A DNA stretch of 42,492 bases from the NCBI GenBank assembly GCA_947073765.1, contig CAMTMZ010000023.1, positions 1 through 42,492 of the forward strand, written 5' to 3'. The notes beneath the pieces were generated by a model. The model had not been told where the DNA came from, ran no database searches, and saw only the letters and a program-made list of their open reading frames with translations. Source of the DNA: an uncultured Bacillota bacterium (GTDB taxonomy: Bacteria; Bacillota; Clostridia; Oscillospirales; Oscillospiraceae). Numbering within the stretch: the stretch's first letter is position 1; each line of letters begins with the position of its first letter. Made by a program: the position numbers and the translations under genes. Below are positions 23,829-33,311 of this stretch, one piece after another.

Positions 23829-25124
23829 TTATTCTGCCACCACGCAGCCGCCCTGGGAACGGATGTGGAGAATGTGACACTTTCCCTGTCCCAGCAAAGC
23901 TTCCATGCCAGATTTAAAGGTATCCAGTTTTTCATTCGGAACAAAGGCCTGGATCGTTCCGGCAAAGCCGCCGCCATGGACACGGATTGCTCCCGCTCCA
24001 TCCAACAGCTTTCGTCCCAGCGCCAGCGTCAAGGGAATCGCCTGCTGATTGGGGGCAGAAACCGACCATGTATTTTTCAGATGGAGAGAGGAAGAGAGGC
24101 CGGAGGCGTTGACCAAAGTTAAAAAGCTGGAAAAGTTCCCTGCTTGTAAAGCCTGAAATTCCTTCACTGCCCGGCGGTCATCCTCAAAAAAGTGCATGGC
24201 CCGCAATACGGCCCGATCTCCGCACCGCACCCGCAGGGAGAAAAGCTCGTTCCAAAAATCCGCTTCTGAAACATCCCGTAAAAATTGCTTTCCCCAATGA
24301 CTCGCAACGCTCCCCATATCCCGGGTAATCTCAGCGTAGTCATCGGTGAGATCGCCATGACTGGAACAGGTATCCACAATACAGAGAGTATGGTTTGACC
24401 GAGTGAAATCGTAATCAACCATATTCACCATCGGGTCAGCAGGGTCGGCGAAGTCGATAGCCACCGCTCCCCCCACAGAGGAGCCCATCTGGTCCATCAG
24501 TCCACAGGGCTTACCAAAGTAGATGTTTTCGGCATATTGGCCGATTTTCGCAATGGTGACAGCGTCCAGGGTATTGCCGCAGCAGAAGCGGTTGATAATG
24601 TTTCCAATCAGAGTTTCGTAGGCGGCAGAGGAACTGAGCCCGGAACCGGACAGGACATTGGAGGTTACGTAGGCATCGAAACCAGACAGCGAATAACCAA
24701 GCTCCTGTGTTTTTGCTGCCATACCGCGTATCAAAGCTGTGGTTTTGTTTTTTTCCTCCTCTCTGGGCAGCAGGCTGTCCAGGCTGACCTCCAGAAGCGG
24801 GTAGCCCTCGGATTGAACTCGAATGGTGTTCAGTCCGTTGGGAGCGGCACAGGCCAGCATATCCAGGTCCACACTGCCGCACAGCACATGACCGTGCTGA
24901 TGGTCTGTGTGGTTGCCGCCGATTTCTGTGCGGCCCGGTCCACTGAACAAGGCGCAGCCCGCAGTGGGAGTAAACTGGTTGGCAAACTGTCCTGTCACCC
25001 GGACAGCGCGCTTCCTGGCCTGCTCCAGACTGGCCCGTGTGCCGTCCAGAGCGTACAGACGGGAGAGCGCATCATCATATGTGCCGGTTTGCAGAGCTTT
25101 GATAAGAGATTTTACGGAAATCAA
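23829..25124 (-). CDS. galK: Galactokinase
   Basis: 431 residues beginning at a TTG codon (25124-25122) with AGGGGGA about 7 nt upstream; no ATG occurs before the conserved region. GHMP-kinase marks: GRTEIGGNHTDHQHG (64-78), the phosphate-binding VLSGSGLSSSAAYE, and the C-terminal GGGFAGTIQAF. Phosphorylates galactose at C1. First gene of galK-galE-galT. The weak start codon may set low kinase output. Confidence 0.95.
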   Translation of the reverse strand: MISVKSLIKALQTGTYDDALSRLYALDGTRASLEQARKRAVRVTGQFANQFTPTAGCALFSGPGRTEIGGNHTDHQHGHVLCGSVDLDMLACAAPNGLNTIRVQSEGYPLLEVSLDSLLPREEEKNKTTALIRGMAAKTQELGYSLSGFDAYVTSNVLSGSGLSSSAAYETLIGNIINRFCCGNTLDAVTIAKIGQYAENIYFGKPCGLMDQMGSSVGGAVAIDFADPADPMVNMVDYDFTRSNHTLCIVDTCSSHGDLTDDYAEITRDMGSVASHWGKQFLRDVSEADFWNELFSLRVRCGDRAVLRAMHFFEDDRRAVKEFQALQAGNFSSFLTLVNASGLSSSLHLKNTWSVSAPNQQAIPLTLALGRKLLDGAGAIRVHGGGFAGTIQAFVPNEKLDTFKSGMEALLGQGKCHILHIRSQGGCVVAE

Positions 25125-25153
25125 TTGGAATCCCCCTATCTTTTTTGAAAATT

Positions 25154-25181
25154 ACAGTGTATAATAGCATAAAATCACTGT
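25154..25181 (-). promoter_or_regulatory. Putative extended -10 promoter of galKET with inverted repeat
   Basis: Minus strand TGC-TATTAT (25169-25161) resembles an extended -10; no good -35. It lies inside the inverted repeat ACAGTG (25154-25159) / CACTGT (25176-25181), a possible operator or weak hairpin. The left arm overlaps the stop codon region of the upstream DUF6198 gene. Confidence 0.4.
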
Positions 25182-25840
25182 TTTTTCTGTCCGGTCGCCT
25201 TTGCCAGCAGGGGGTCGCTCCAATGGACACGGAAAAACTGGATCAGCGGCCCGGTGCAAAAGGTCAGGAGGATGGTGCCGATGCCGATAATCTTCCACTG
25301 GATGCCCGCCTGGGAGCCGGTAAAGAAGGCGATCCCCACGCAGACAGCGTCCAGGATGATCCTGGCAATGCGAAACTGAACGGTCCCCTTTGTCAAGGTC
25401 TCCACCACATAGCCGGCGGCATCATAGGGGGCCATCCCCATGTCGGCGGAGATGTACAGGGCGTCGCCCACGCAGATCAGCAGGGCGGCTGCGGCCAGCA
25501 CAGCGATCCGGACCGGGATACCGGCAAAGGTGATCCCCAACTTCGCCACCAGCCACATCACAAAGTCCGCCGTATAGCCCACAAAGACCATGTTGAAGAT
25601 GGTCCCGAAGCCGATAAACTGCCGCTTGAACAGAAAAATCAGCACCAAAATTCCCGCGTTTACAAAGAGCTGGAGGGTCCCAAACTGCATATTCAGCACC
25701 GAGCTGATGCCGGTGTTCATGGCAGTAAAGGGGTCCGCGCCCATCTCCGCCAGCTTGAACAGCCCCACGGCGATACCTACCATGAAGATGCCCATCACCA
25801 CCGCCAGAGCGCGGATCAGGTAATGTTTTGAATGTTCCAT
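25175..25840 (-). CDS. YczE/YyaS/YitT-type membrane protein (DUF6198-like)
   Basis: 221 residues from ATG 25840; an alternative frame to 25948 would overlap the divergent AraC gene. Five or six membrane segments (LAVVMGIFMVGIAVGLFKLA, LQLFVNAGILVLIFLF, IAVLAAAALLICVGDALYI and two more near the C-terminus), with the family's MGADPFTAMNTGIS and MGMAPYDAAGYVVE loops, an internal duplication typical of the family. Function is unknown; the family has been proposed to include small-molecule exporters. It lies 50 nt upstream of galK in the same direction. Confidence 0.85.
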   Translation of the reverse strand: MEHSKHYLIRALAVVMGIFMVGIAVGLFKLAEMGADPFTAMNTGISSVLNMQFGTLQLFVNAGILVLIFLFKRQFIGFGTIFNMVFVGYTADFVMWLVAKLGITFAGIPVRIAVLAAAALLICVGDALYISADMGMAPYDAAGYVVETLTKGTVQFRIARIILDAVCVGIAFFTGSQAGIQWKIIGIGTILLTFCTGPLIQFFRVHWSDPLLAKATGQKKQ

Positions 25841-25868
25841 CAAGGATCGTCCCTTCTGTGAGGTAATT

Positions 25869-26723
25869 ATGGAAAACGCGATTTTTATTGAATTTCCAGA
25901 GGCCGAAAAAGAAGAGCTGCATATCAACAATTTCGGGCGCTCCGTCACCAGGCCCGGGCACAGGTACGGTCCCGCTGTCCGCAGCTTCTACCTTATCCAC
26001 TACGTCGTGGAGGGTAAGGGGGAGTTCTCCGCCAACGGCGCCGTCTACCGTCTCAAGCCGGGGCAGGGCTTTCTCATTGAGCCGGACTATCTGACCACCT
26101 ACACGGCGGATCTGGAGCGCCCCTGGACCTATGTGTGGCTGGGGTTCTCCGGGCAAAAGGCCAAAAGTATTCTGAACGCCATCGGCCTCAGCCAGGACTC
26201 CCCCATCTTCACCTGCGGCCCGGAGCAGCATCTGGAGCAGTATGTCATGGACATGCTGGAGCACAACTACGCCACCACCAGCGACCTCTACCGCCGGCAG
26301 GCTATGATGCTGCTGTTTTTCTCCGCCCTGGCCCAGAGCAAGCGGGACATAGTGGCCGACCGGTCGGAGAACGCCTATGTGGCTCAGGCCATCCGCTATA
26401 TCCAGGACTGCTACCACGAGCCCCTGCTGGTGGAGGACATCGCCCGGTATGTGGGGCTGAACCGCAGCTACCTCAGCACCCTGTTCAAGAAATACACCGG
26501 GCTGTCCCCCATCAAGTATTTGCAGACCTTCCGAATGACCCGGGCGGCCCATCTGCTCTCTCTGACCCAGCTGCCCGTCAGCGCCGTCGCCTACTCCTGC
26601 GGCTACCAGGAGACCGAATCCTTCCACAAGATCTTCAAGCAGCATACGGGGCTGTCTCCCAAGCGCTACCGGGCGCAGGAGCAGGCAAAGACCAAAACCA
26701 ATCGGGAAAACTTATCCGTTTAG
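25869..26723 (+). CDS. AraC-family regulator of the alpha-galactoside locus
   Basis: 284 residues. N-terminal cupin-like sensor with FYLIHYVVEGKGEFSANG and YRLKPGQGFLIEPD (35-75); C-terminal double HTH: VEDIARYVGLNRSYLSTLFK and VSAVAYSCGYQETESFHKIF, ending with LSPKRYR. This is the type that governs raffinose and melibiose genes (RafR/MsmR-like). The start lies only 28 nt from the divergent DUF6198 start, so its promoter must extend into that gene. A bidirectional terminator follows its stop. Likely activates the GPH-GH36 operon. Confidence 0.93.
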   Translation: MENAIFIEFPEAEKEELHINNFGRSVTRPGHRYGPAVRSFYLIHYVVEGKGEFSANGAVYRLKPGQGFLIEPDYLTTYTADLERPWTYVWLGFSGQKAKSILNAIGLSQDSPIFTCGPEQHLEQYVMDMLEHNYATTSDLYRRQAMMLLFFSALAQSKRDIVADRSENAYVAQAIRYIQDCYHEPLLVEDIARYVGLNRSYLSTLFKKYTGLSPIKYLQTFRMTRAAHLLSLTQLPVSAVAYSCGYQETESFHKIFKQHTGLSPKRYRAQEQAKTKTNRENLSV

Positions 26724-26727
26724 CGGT

Positions 26728-26749
26728 CCCCGCCCCTTTTGGGGCGGGG
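26728..26749. terminator. Bidirectional terminator between araC-type gene and GH36
   Basis: Perfect 9-bp stem CCCCGCCCC-TTTT-GGGGCGGGG between two convergent genes 36 nt apart. T-runs are short on both sides. Confidence 0.8.
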
Positions 26750-26759
26750 ATCATTCTCT

Positions 26760-28994
26760 TTACAGGCCCACGACCTCATACACCAGAGAGCGGAAATCCT
26801 CGCAGCTGCCGCTGCCGCCGCTGCCCTCAATGACCTGCCCGGAGGCCTGATCCTCCAGCATGAGGCCGAACTGCATCAGCTCGTCGCCGTAGGCCTCGTA
26901 GGAGAGATATTTGCTGTAGATGTGATACTTCCGGTCCGGGTCCAGCCCCAGGAGGGGCAGACGACGGTAGGGACCGTTGATCTCGCTGAGGATGCGGGTC
27001 ACCGTCACCAGGGCCCGGCTGCCGTCGTGCTCCGCCACCTCCCAGGCGGCGAAGTTGCCCTCAAAGGGGCTGAGCAGCCGGTAGAAGGCCCCCTGGACCA
27101 GCAGCTTCCGGTTTTGCTTGTAGAACACCACCTGCTGCTTGACGGCCTTCAGCTCCTCCTCGCTGAGCTTGTTCAAATCCAGCTCATAGCCGAAGGCCCC
27201 CGTCATGGCCACGTTGCCCCGGGTCTCAATGGGGGTGTTCCGCCCCACCTGGCTGTTGGGGCAGGCGGAGACGTGGGCCCCCATGCTGCTGATGGGGTAG
27301 ACCAGGCTGGTGCCATACTGAATCTTCAGCCGCTCGATGGCGTCGGAGTCGTCGGAGGTCCAGCCCTGGGGGGCGTAGTAGAGCATCCCGGCGTCAAACC
27401 GGCCGCCGCCGCTGGAACAGGACTCGATGAGCAGCTCCGGGAAGGCCCGGATCAGCCGCTCATGGAGGTCGTACACCCCCAGGATGTACCGGTGGAACAC
27501 CTCCCCCTGCTGGTCGGCGGGCAGGGAGGCGGAGTAGCACTCGCTGATGGAGCGGTTCATGTCCCATTTGATGTAGCTGATCTTGGCGGTACTGAGCAGG
27601 GCGTACATCTGATTGTAAATCTCATCCACCACCTGGGGCCGGGAGAAGTCCAGCACGAACTGGTTCCTGCCGTGGGAGGGGGTGCGGCCGGGGGTCTGGA
27701 TGATGTAGTCCGGGTGGGCCCGGAACAGGTCGCTGTCCCGGTTGACCATCTCCGGCTCAAACCACAATCCGAACTTCATCCCCAGCCCCTCAATCCGCTG
27801 GGCCAGACCCTTGATGCCGTTGGGGAGCTTGGCGGGGTTGGGCTTCCAGTCCCCCAGGCCGGCCCGGTCGTTGTTCCGGGCCCCGAACCAGCCGTCGTCC
27901 AGGACAAAGAGCTCGATGCCGCATTCCTGGGCCTTCTGAGCGAAGCGGACCAGGTCGTCCTCCACGTAGTCGAACATGGTGGCCTCCCAGTTGTTGATGA
28001 GCACCGGGCGTTCCCGGTCCCGCCAATATCCCCGTGCCAGCCGATTCTTGTAGAGGGAGTGGAACTGCCAGCTCATACCGTTGAGGCCCTGGTTGGACCA
28101 GACCATAATTGCCTCAGGAGTGACGAACTCACCGCCGGGGGCCAGCTTCCACCGGAAGCCGAAGGGATTGATCCCCAGCATCACCCGCAGAACATTGTAG
28201 TTGTCCACCTCCGCCTGGGCCAGGAAGTTGCCGCTGTACACCAGGCTGAACCCGTAGGCGTCGCCGGAGTGCTCGGTGGTGTGCTTTCGCTTCAGGGCCA
28301 GGAAGGGGTTGTGCTGGTGGGAGGAGTTGCCCCGCATACTGGACACGGCGGTGACCCCGGGCTGGAGGGGCCGGGTGACGATGGACCGCTCCCGGGCCCA
28401 GGAGCCGGAGAGCTGGACGCTCTCGTAGTCCGCGTCGGGAAAGTCCAGGCTCAGGCTCATGGCCCGGTCCAGGAACAGAGTCTTCTCCCCCTTGTTCACA
28501 AACCGGACGCTGCGGGCGATGGCGTCGCAGTCCCGGAAGATGGTGTAGGACAGCACCGCCTCCAGCCCCCGCCACGGGTCCCGCATCCGAATTTCCAGAG
28601 TCTCCGCCTCGGCCGGGTCCTCCACATAGGTGGCGGGCAGGCCGGGGAGCGGTTTTTTCCCTGGGATGATCTCATAGCCCTGGTACTCCAGCTTGCACAG
28701 GACGCTGCCGTCCGTCCCCTGAACCTCCAGGGCGGGGTAGCGGTAGTCAGAGGTACCGTAGGTGGGGTACTCCTGGCGCAGGTGCTCATAGGAGGTGTAC
28801 AGGTCCCCCTCGGTAATGTAGGTGGTCATGGGCCGGTGGGCCTTCTCCACCATGTGGAGGTAGCTGCCGTCTGACCGCAGCTCCTTGCCGAAGTACAGGT
28901 GGCCCAGCTGGCCGCTGTCCATTACATAAAACAGATAGCTCATGCGCCCGTTGTGGAGATGAAAGACGTGCTCTTTTTCGTTAACTGTAATCAT
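26760..28994 (-). CDS. GH36 alpha-galactosidase
   Basis: 744 residues, no signal peptide, hence cytoplasmic. N-terminal beta-supersandwich, TIM barrel (~330-640) and C-terminal beta domain, the full GH36 layout of ~730-residue bacterial enzymes. Nucleophile Asp478 in YIKWDMNRS, acid/base Asp548 in GWTSDDSD, and the FVLDDGWFGARNND and SCSSGGGRFDAGMLYY motifs. It hydrolyses alpha-1,6-galactosides such as melibiose and raffinose to galactose plus glucose or sucrose. Second gene after the GPH symporter; galactose goes to galKET. ATG 28994 follows AAGGAGG. Confidence 0.95.
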   Translation of the reverse strand: MITVNEKEHVFHLHNGRMSYLFYVMDSGQLGHLYFGKELRSDGSYLHMVEKAHRPMTTYITEGDLYTSYEHLRQEYPTYGTSDYRYPALEVQGTDGSVLCKLEYQGYEIIPGKKPLPGLPATYVEDPAEAETLEIRMRDPWRGLEAVLSYTIFRDCDAIARSVRFVNKGEKTLFLDRAMSLSLDFPDADYESVQLSGSWARERSIVTRPLQPGVTAVSSMRGNSSHQHNPFLALKRKHTTEHSGDAYGFSLVYSGNFLAQAEVDNYNVLRVMLGINPFGFRWKLAPGGEFVTPEAIMVWSNQGLNGMSWQFHSLYKNRLARGYWRDRERPVLINNWEATMFDYVEDDLVRFAQKAQECGIELFVLDDGWFGARNNDRAGLGDWKPNPAKLPNGIKGLAQRIEGLGMKFGLWFEPEMVNRDSDLFRAHPDYIIQTPGRTPSHGRNQFVLDFSRPQVVDEIYNQMYALLSTAKISYIKWDMNRSISECYSASLPADQQGEVFHRYILGVYDLHERLIRAFPELLIESCSSGGGRFDAGMLYYAPQGWTSDDSDAIERLKIQYGTSLVYPISSMGAHVSACPNSQVGRNTPIETRGNVAMTGAFGYELDLNKLSEEELKAVKQQVVFYKQNRKLLVQGAFYRLLSPFEGNFAAWEVAEHDGSRALVTVTRILSEINGPYRRLPLLGLDPDRKYHIYSKYLSYEAYGDELMQFGLMLEDQASGQVIEGSGGSGSCEDFRSLVYEVVGL

Positions 28995-29022
28995 GGTGGG
29001 TTCCTCCTTGTGAAATAGGTTG

Positions 29023-29060
29023 CCAGGGGCGGCGCGGCGCTATCTCCTTGCCGCCCCCGG
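29023..29060 (-). terminator. GC-rich hairpin between symporter and GH36
   Basis: GGGGCGGC (29026-29033) pairs with GCCGCCCC (29050-29057). There is no T-run on the minus strand, so it is more likely a processing or stability element within the operon than a full stop. Confidence 0.5.
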
Positions 29061-29065
29061 GAAAA

Positions 29066-30481
29066 TCAGTTGGCGTGCAGCTGGTTGATCTCCTTCGTCA
29101 GCTGCTCCAGCCGCTGGCCCTTCAGCTTGTAGACGAACTTGAAGATCAGGAAGCTGACCACGGCCAGGATGATGGGCAGAACGAACATCAGAACGCGGAT
29201 GCCCAGGATGGTGCCCGCCGCCTGGTGGCCGGCCATATCGGGGTCATAGCCCACGATGTCCAGGCCCACGCCGGTGAACAGGGCGGCCAGGGCGGTGGCC
29301 ATCTTCATCAGGAAGGTCTGGGCGGAGCAGGTGACCGACTCGTTCCGCTTGCCGAATTTCACTTCGCCGTAGTCAATGACGTCGGCGATGCAGCAGGTGG
29401 TGGTGCCCAGGGAGAGGCCGGAGCCGAAGAACAGCAGGCAGCAGGAGAGGATCACGCCGGGGGCGCTGGTGGGGGCGACGTAGCCCAGGACCAGCAGCAG
29501 GACCAGGCCCACGATGGGCAGGCCGCAGGCCAGGGCGTACACCTTTTCCCGGCTGATGCTCTTGGCGATGGTGGGGAACAGGAACAGGCCGGCCATCTCC
29601 GCCAGAATGGTGAAGCCAAAGACTGAGTACAGCATAGCACTTCCGCAGACCTCTTTGAAGTAGTAGACCGCAAAAGACTTCAAAACCTGGGTGCTGAGGT
29701 TGAAGGTGAGCAGCAGGCCGATGAAGGCCACAAGCTGGTCGTTGTGGATGATGATGCCGAAGGCCTCTTTCAGGTTGGTCTTCTGGGTCTTGGCGCCGAT
29801 AGTGGGTTCCTCCTTCACGTTGAACACGGTGATGGCAATGGTGAAGATGAACAGGATGGCGATGCCGATGGCCACCCAGGTGAAGCCGGTCTCGCTGATG
29901 TTCAGGATGGTGCCGTTCTCCTGCTCCTGGAGGACGGTGTTGTCCCCGGCCAGCTTGTTGCAGAAGTCGATCATGTACAGGCCGAAGGTGCAGATGATGA
30001 AGCCACCCAAGCTGGCGAAGATACGGGGGATGACGGAGATTTTTTCCCGCTCCTGGGGGTCGCTGGACAGGTTGGGCAGCCAGGACCGGTAGGGCACGTC
30101 CATAATGGTGTAGGTCATGCCGTAGAGAATATACATGACGGCCACATAGGCGCACTTGGCGGTCATGCTCTCAATGCCCAGGGTGGTGAACAGCAGGACG
30201 AAGACCACTGCGTTAAGCAGAGTGCCTACTACCAGCCAGATGCGGAACTTTCCGTACCTGGTGCGGGTGTTATCCACGATCATGCCCATCACCGGGTCGT
30301 TGACGGCGTCCCACATCCGGGCCACAAAGAACAGCACGCCTACGAAGGAGGAGGCAATGCCCAGAGTATCCGTAAAGTACAGCATCAGGAACGCGCCCAC
30401 CAGGTTCACGATGGCGTCCTTGCCGATGGCGCCGATGCCGAAGCACCATTTTTCTTTTGGGGCTCTTCTCAGTTCATTCAT
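29066..30481 (-). CDS. GPH-family sugar:cation symporter (MelB-like)
   Basis: 471 residues from ATG 30481 (ACAGGAGGAAA upstream; 13 earlier codons lack a site). Twelve membrane segments of the glycoside-pentoside-hexuronide family. Family marks near the N-terminus: YFTDTLGI, the [23 protein letters not shown] region (residues ~50-75), and [16 protein letters not shown] at ~125-140. Imports alpha-galactosides such as melibiose with Na+ or H+. First gene of the GH36 operon. Confidence 0.93.
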   Translation of the reverse strand: MNELRRAPKEKWCFGIGAIGKDAIVNLVGAFLMLYFTDTLGIASSFVGVLFFVARMWDAVNDPVMGMIVDNTRTRYGKFRIWLVVGTLLNAVVFVLLFTTLGIESMTAKCAYVAVMYILYGMTYTIMDVPYRSWLPNLSSDPQEREKISVIPRIFASLGGFIICTFGLYMIDFCNKLAGDNTVLQEQENGTILNISETGFTWVAIGIAILFIFTIAITVFNVKEEPTIGAKTQKTNLKEAFGIIIHNDQLVAFIGLLLTFNLSTQVLKSFAVYYFKEVCGSAMLYSVFGFTILAEMAGLFLFPTIAKSISREKVYALACGLPIVGLVLLLVLGYVAPTSAPGVILSCCLLFFGSGLSLGTTTCCIADVIDYGEVKFGKRNESVTCSAQTFLMKMATALAALFTGVGLDIVGYDPDMAGHQAAGTILGIRVLMFVLPIILAVVSFLIFKFVYKLKGQRLEQLTKEINQLHAN

Positions 30482-30745
30482 GATTATTTCCTCCTGTTGT
30501 TTGATTTGATGGTTTCCCACGTTCGGCCAAAACGAGAGAAAATCATGTTTTCATCGAAGAACCGGTTCCCTTTGATAAGATTACTATAACATATCTGAAC
30601 AATCACAGTCGTGTGCAGTTCTTATATAAAACTGTCCATTTGTTTGTTTTTACAAATATCAACTTACCTCCACTCGGAATATTGTACAAATTTACCCTCT
30701 GTTTTTTAGGCAATGCGCCAGATAATAGTAACCTAAACTATAAAT
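30482..30745 (-). promoter_or_regulatory. Upstream region of the symporter operon with candidate operator
   Basis: AT-rich leader with no confident -35/-10 pair. Holds the inverted repeat ATTTGT-N8-ACAAAT (30638-30657), the 11-mer TTGATATTTGT on the minus strand (30662-30652) and TTTTATATA (30631-30623); the last two also occur before the transporter operon of element 1 (7134-7107). This fits activation by the local AraC-family regulator. Confidence 0.45.
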
Positions 30746-30776
30746 AAAAACCTGGAGCAAATTATTCACTCCAGGT
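30746..30776 (-). terminator. Terminator of the DUF6076-like gene (element 2)
   Basis: On the minus strand ACCTGGAG-N11-CTCCAGGT is followed by TTTTATTTA. It ends the gene with its stop at 30794, as the hairpin at 14626-14665 does in element 1. Confidence 0.9.
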
Positions 30777-30793
30777 CTTTACAGATATTATGC

Positions 30794-31840
30794 TCAAAAC
30801 TTGCAAAACTGGTTTCGCATTTCCTCGTCTGTCAACTCTCCCCGTTCTGCCATATCTAGTACCTCCTGCGCTTGGGACACAATGGTGTTCCACTCATCCC
30901 TGCTGATTTTTCCTCTCTGCTTTCTTGCCTTCAAACGGTTGTAGACCTTCCGGTACTCCATGCCCGCAGGACTCAGCCCTGTGGGGTGATTCGCTTTTCT
31001 GTGCGCACCGACCTTACGGCAGGTGTGCTCCGTCTCACCCGGTGCGATGTTATTGCAGTAGCAGGTGTTGTACCCGGCGGTCAGCAGAAAATAGCGTCCG
31101 CAGTTGTGACAGCGACGGGGCGCATTGCCTACCATCAGCCCCCGGTAGAAATCCGTATAGAGAAAGTGGGAAAGATAACGGAACTCCACCTTTTCCGCCA
31201 AGAGAGCTTTTCCCGCTTCCGTAGGATCTGCCGTCGGGACAAAGCAAAGCTGAGCGGGAAAGCTCTGACTGAATTCCTGTCCGGGGAAAAACAGTTCTCC
31301 GGCGGCGGTCATTTCGGTAAAGTAAGTAGCGTAGGCTCCTGCGTATGCCTCAGCGCTACGGCGGGAAAGTGGTTCAAAGTAGGGCTCCAGCATTCCGTCC
31401 AGCTGTCCCCTGAAGTTCCGCAGGCTCTCTGAAAAGTATTCCAGTCCAGAGAGAAAGTCCTCAAACATTCGGTGCCCTTCTGAATCAACGTCCAGTGTCT
31501 CCGCCCACTTGGCCCGGTCCGACAGCAGGATAGGAAATAAATTTCGGGCGGTCTCCACATCCAAACGCAGACTGCGGTACACCGGCAGTTCAAAGACTAA
31601 ATCCCAGACAGCGTTGAGCTGTTCCTGTGCGGAGCAGGCAGCGCTGTCTGTTTTTTCCTGAAGCAGTGTCCACACAGCAGATATGAAGGCATTTACTCGC
31701 TGATCGATTTCCGTCAGCACCTCGCTGTCCAGATTCAGAACGTCTGTAGTAAGCCGGCCAAGCGGGAATACAGTCCCGTCCAAAAACACAGTGTCTCCAG
31801 TAAAGAAAACCGAGAAGCGGTCAAACGTATTCTCTGCCAT
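30794..31840 (-). CDS. DUF6076-like zinc-ribbon protein (element 2)
   Basis: 348 residues from ATG 31840 (GAGGGACAG upstream). Same layout as 14729-15697: a long helical N-terminal region and a C-terminal zinc-ribbon-like part, CHNCGRYFLLTAGYNTCYCN...CRKVGAHRK, with a basic tail. Overall similarity to the element 1 copy is limited to the C-terminal part and general layout, although the two neighbouring chassis genes are nearly identical. It is divergent from the xis-like gene (140 nt apart) and may have travelled with the cargo. Confidence 0.65.
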   Translation of the reverse strand: MAENTFDRFSVFFTGDTVFLDGTVFPLGRLTTDVLNLDSEVLTEIDQRVNAFISAVWTLLQEKTDSAACSAQEQLNAVWDLVFELPVYRSLRLDVETARNLFPILLSDRAKWAETLDVDSEGHRMFEDFLSGLEYFSESLRNFRGQLDGMLEPYFEPLSRRSAEAYAGAYATYFTEMTAAGELFFPGQEFSQSFPAQLCFVPTADPTEAGKALLAEKVEFRYLSHFLYTDFYRGLMVGNAPRRCHNCGRYFLLTAGYNTCYCNNIAPGETEHTCRKVGAHRKANHPTGLSPAGMEYRKVYNRLKARKQRGKISRDEWNTIVSQAQEVLDMAERGELTDEEMRNQFCKF

Positions 31841-31980
31841 ACTGTCCCTCCTGTATCCGATAGAGTTTTGGCGTTTCCCCATCCTGTGCCAAACCTGTTG
31901 TATAGCTGTTTGTTTTGTGCTACCCTCAGCATATCAGGGTGATCACCGGAAGTCAATTCAGATATGGAGAAGGAAACAAG

Positions 31981-32193
31981 ATGAAACAGTCAGTCTACAA
32001 AGCCTATGAGGAACTGCCGCTGTTCCTCAACGCGGAAACAGTGGCAAAGGTGCTGGGCATTGCGCCGTCTAGCAGCTACGAGCTGATGCACGAAGTCGGC
32101 TTCCCAGTGTTGAAAGTCGGCAGCAGGATGGTCGTGCCCAAGGAGAAGTTCATCCAGTGGGTGGAGGAGCACACCCAAGGAGGTACGCAGTGA
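31981..32193 (+). CDS. Excisionase-type helix-turn-helix protein (element 2)
   Basis: 70 residues from ATG 31981 (GAGAAGGAAAC upstream); upstream ATG 31915 is poorer. Differs from the element 1 protein at about 7 positions, with the HTH and wing (FPVLKVGSRMVVPKEKFIQW) unchanged. The region of strong similarity between elements 1 and 2 begins at its start codon. Confidence 0.8.
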   Translation: MKQSVYKAYEELPLFLNAETVAKVLGIAPSSSYELMHEVGFPVLKVGSRMVVPKEKFIQWVEEHTQGGTQ

Positions 32194-32579
32194 GTGCAGC
32201 AAACAAAAACTACTTCCCCACACCCAACGAAATTTTTTCTCTGGGTTTATCTCCTGGTGAGTTCGCAGTGTACGCCTACCTGCTCCGCTGCGCAAACCGG
32301 CGCACCCATCAGTGCTGGCCCAGCTACAGAACCATCGGCGCAGCAACTCAGTTGAGCGTCAACACGGTGCGCAAGCACGTCTGCTCCCTCGCTGATAAAG
32401 CTCTCATCAGCACAGCGGACACTACCGTATTCACCAGGACTGGTCTCAAGCACAACGGCAGTCTGCTCTACACCATCCAGCCATTCCAAGAGGTACTGGA
32501 TGCTCATCAACAGGACGAACTGTGCAGACTGGAGGAGGAGACGGCAAGATGGGAATACGCAAAAACTGTGTCGCTGTAA
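32190..32579 (+). CDS. HTH_36 winged-helix protein (element 2)
   Basis: 129 residues from GTG 32190 overlapping the xis stop, with AAGGAGGT upstream, as in element 1. Core SPGEFAVYAYLLRCANRRTH and CWPSYRTIGAATQLSVNTVR. The C-terminal codons and stop again coincide with the recurring CGCTGTAAACAA motif (32566-32586). Confidence 0.75.
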   Translation: MSAANKNYFPTPNEIFSLGLSPGEFAVYAYLLRCANRRTHQCWPSYRTIGAATQLSVNTVRKHVCSLADKALISTADTTVFTRTGLKHNGSLLYTIQPFQEVLDAHQQDELCRLEEETARWEYAKTVSL

Positions 32580-32704
32580 ACAAGAGAAGCCCCTCCGTGA
32601 TGGCCTGTGGGCCGTTGTGTGCGGCCTCCTCTGCTTCCAGCAGAAAATGTACCCACCGACCAAGGTGCACCGACTTGTGGGCCGTTTCCGAGGGACGAGA
32701 GGAG

Positions 32705-32827
32705 AAGCAGGAGAAAGCGCCGGCGCTTTTGCTGCGCCGGTGCGGTCACAACCGCCCGCAGTGCGGGCGGTTTCAGAGACGGAGGCTGACGCTTTTCTGC
32801 GGGCTGACATCTTTGATTGACGCTGAT
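32705..32827. ncRNA. Near-invariant non-coding block with two hairpins (element 2)
   Basis: Partner of 16671-16793 with two substitutions in 123 nt. Hairpins at 32720-32740 and 32751-32771. The stretch just upstream (32590-32700) differs completely from element 1 in its middle. Confidence 0.45.
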
Positions 32828-32855
32828 TCTCTAAAAAACAGAGAAACCCGCCGCT

Positions 32856-32903
32856 ATTGCAGAGTTTGCAATGACGCTATTACAGAGTAAGGGAGGTTTT
32901 ACA
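32856..32903. other. Candidate origin of transfer (oriT), element 2
   Basis: Identical to 16822-16869, with inverted repeat ATTGCA-GAGTT-TGCAAT (32856-32872), directly before the MobC-like gene. Confidence 0.45.
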
Positions 32904-33311
32904 ATGAACAAGAACAAGGACCGCCACACCATCTGGCTGACGGATGAAACGTGGAATGTGGTAAAGGAACACTATCGAAAAGACAATTGCTCCGCACAGA
33001 ATGAGTACATCGAGAAAGCGATCCAGTTCTACTCCGGCTATCTGGATGCCGAGCAGGCTGACAGCTATCTGCCCCGTGTCCTCGCGGAGCTGCTGGAGGG
33101 CAAACTGGATGCTCTGGGCGGCCGAATCGGAAAGATTCTGTTCAAGCTGTCGGTGGAGGAGGCGATCATGGCGCAGATCGTTGCCTACGGGTTCAATGTG
33201 GATCTGGACACGCTGAAAAAGGTACGGGTCAACTGTATCAAGGACATCAAAGAAACGAACGGCGAAGTCGATTTTGAAGACACCTACAAATATCAAAAGA
33301 GGCTCGACTGA
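32904..33311 (+). CDS. MobC-like relaxosome accessory protein (element 2)
   Basis: 135 residues from ATG 32904, six nt after GGGAGG; an upstream start at 32871 falls in the candidate oriT. Ribbon-helix-helix-like N-terminus (RHTIWLTDETWNVVKEHYRK). Overlaps the relaxase start by one nucleotide (TGATG). Confidence 0.75.
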   Translation: MNKNKDRHTIWLTDETWNVVKEHYRKDNCSAQNEYIEKAIQFYSGYLDAEQADSYLPRVLAELLEGKLDALGGRIGKILFKLSVEEAIMAQIVAYGFNVDLDTLKKVRVNCIKDIKETNGEVDFEDTYKYQKRLD

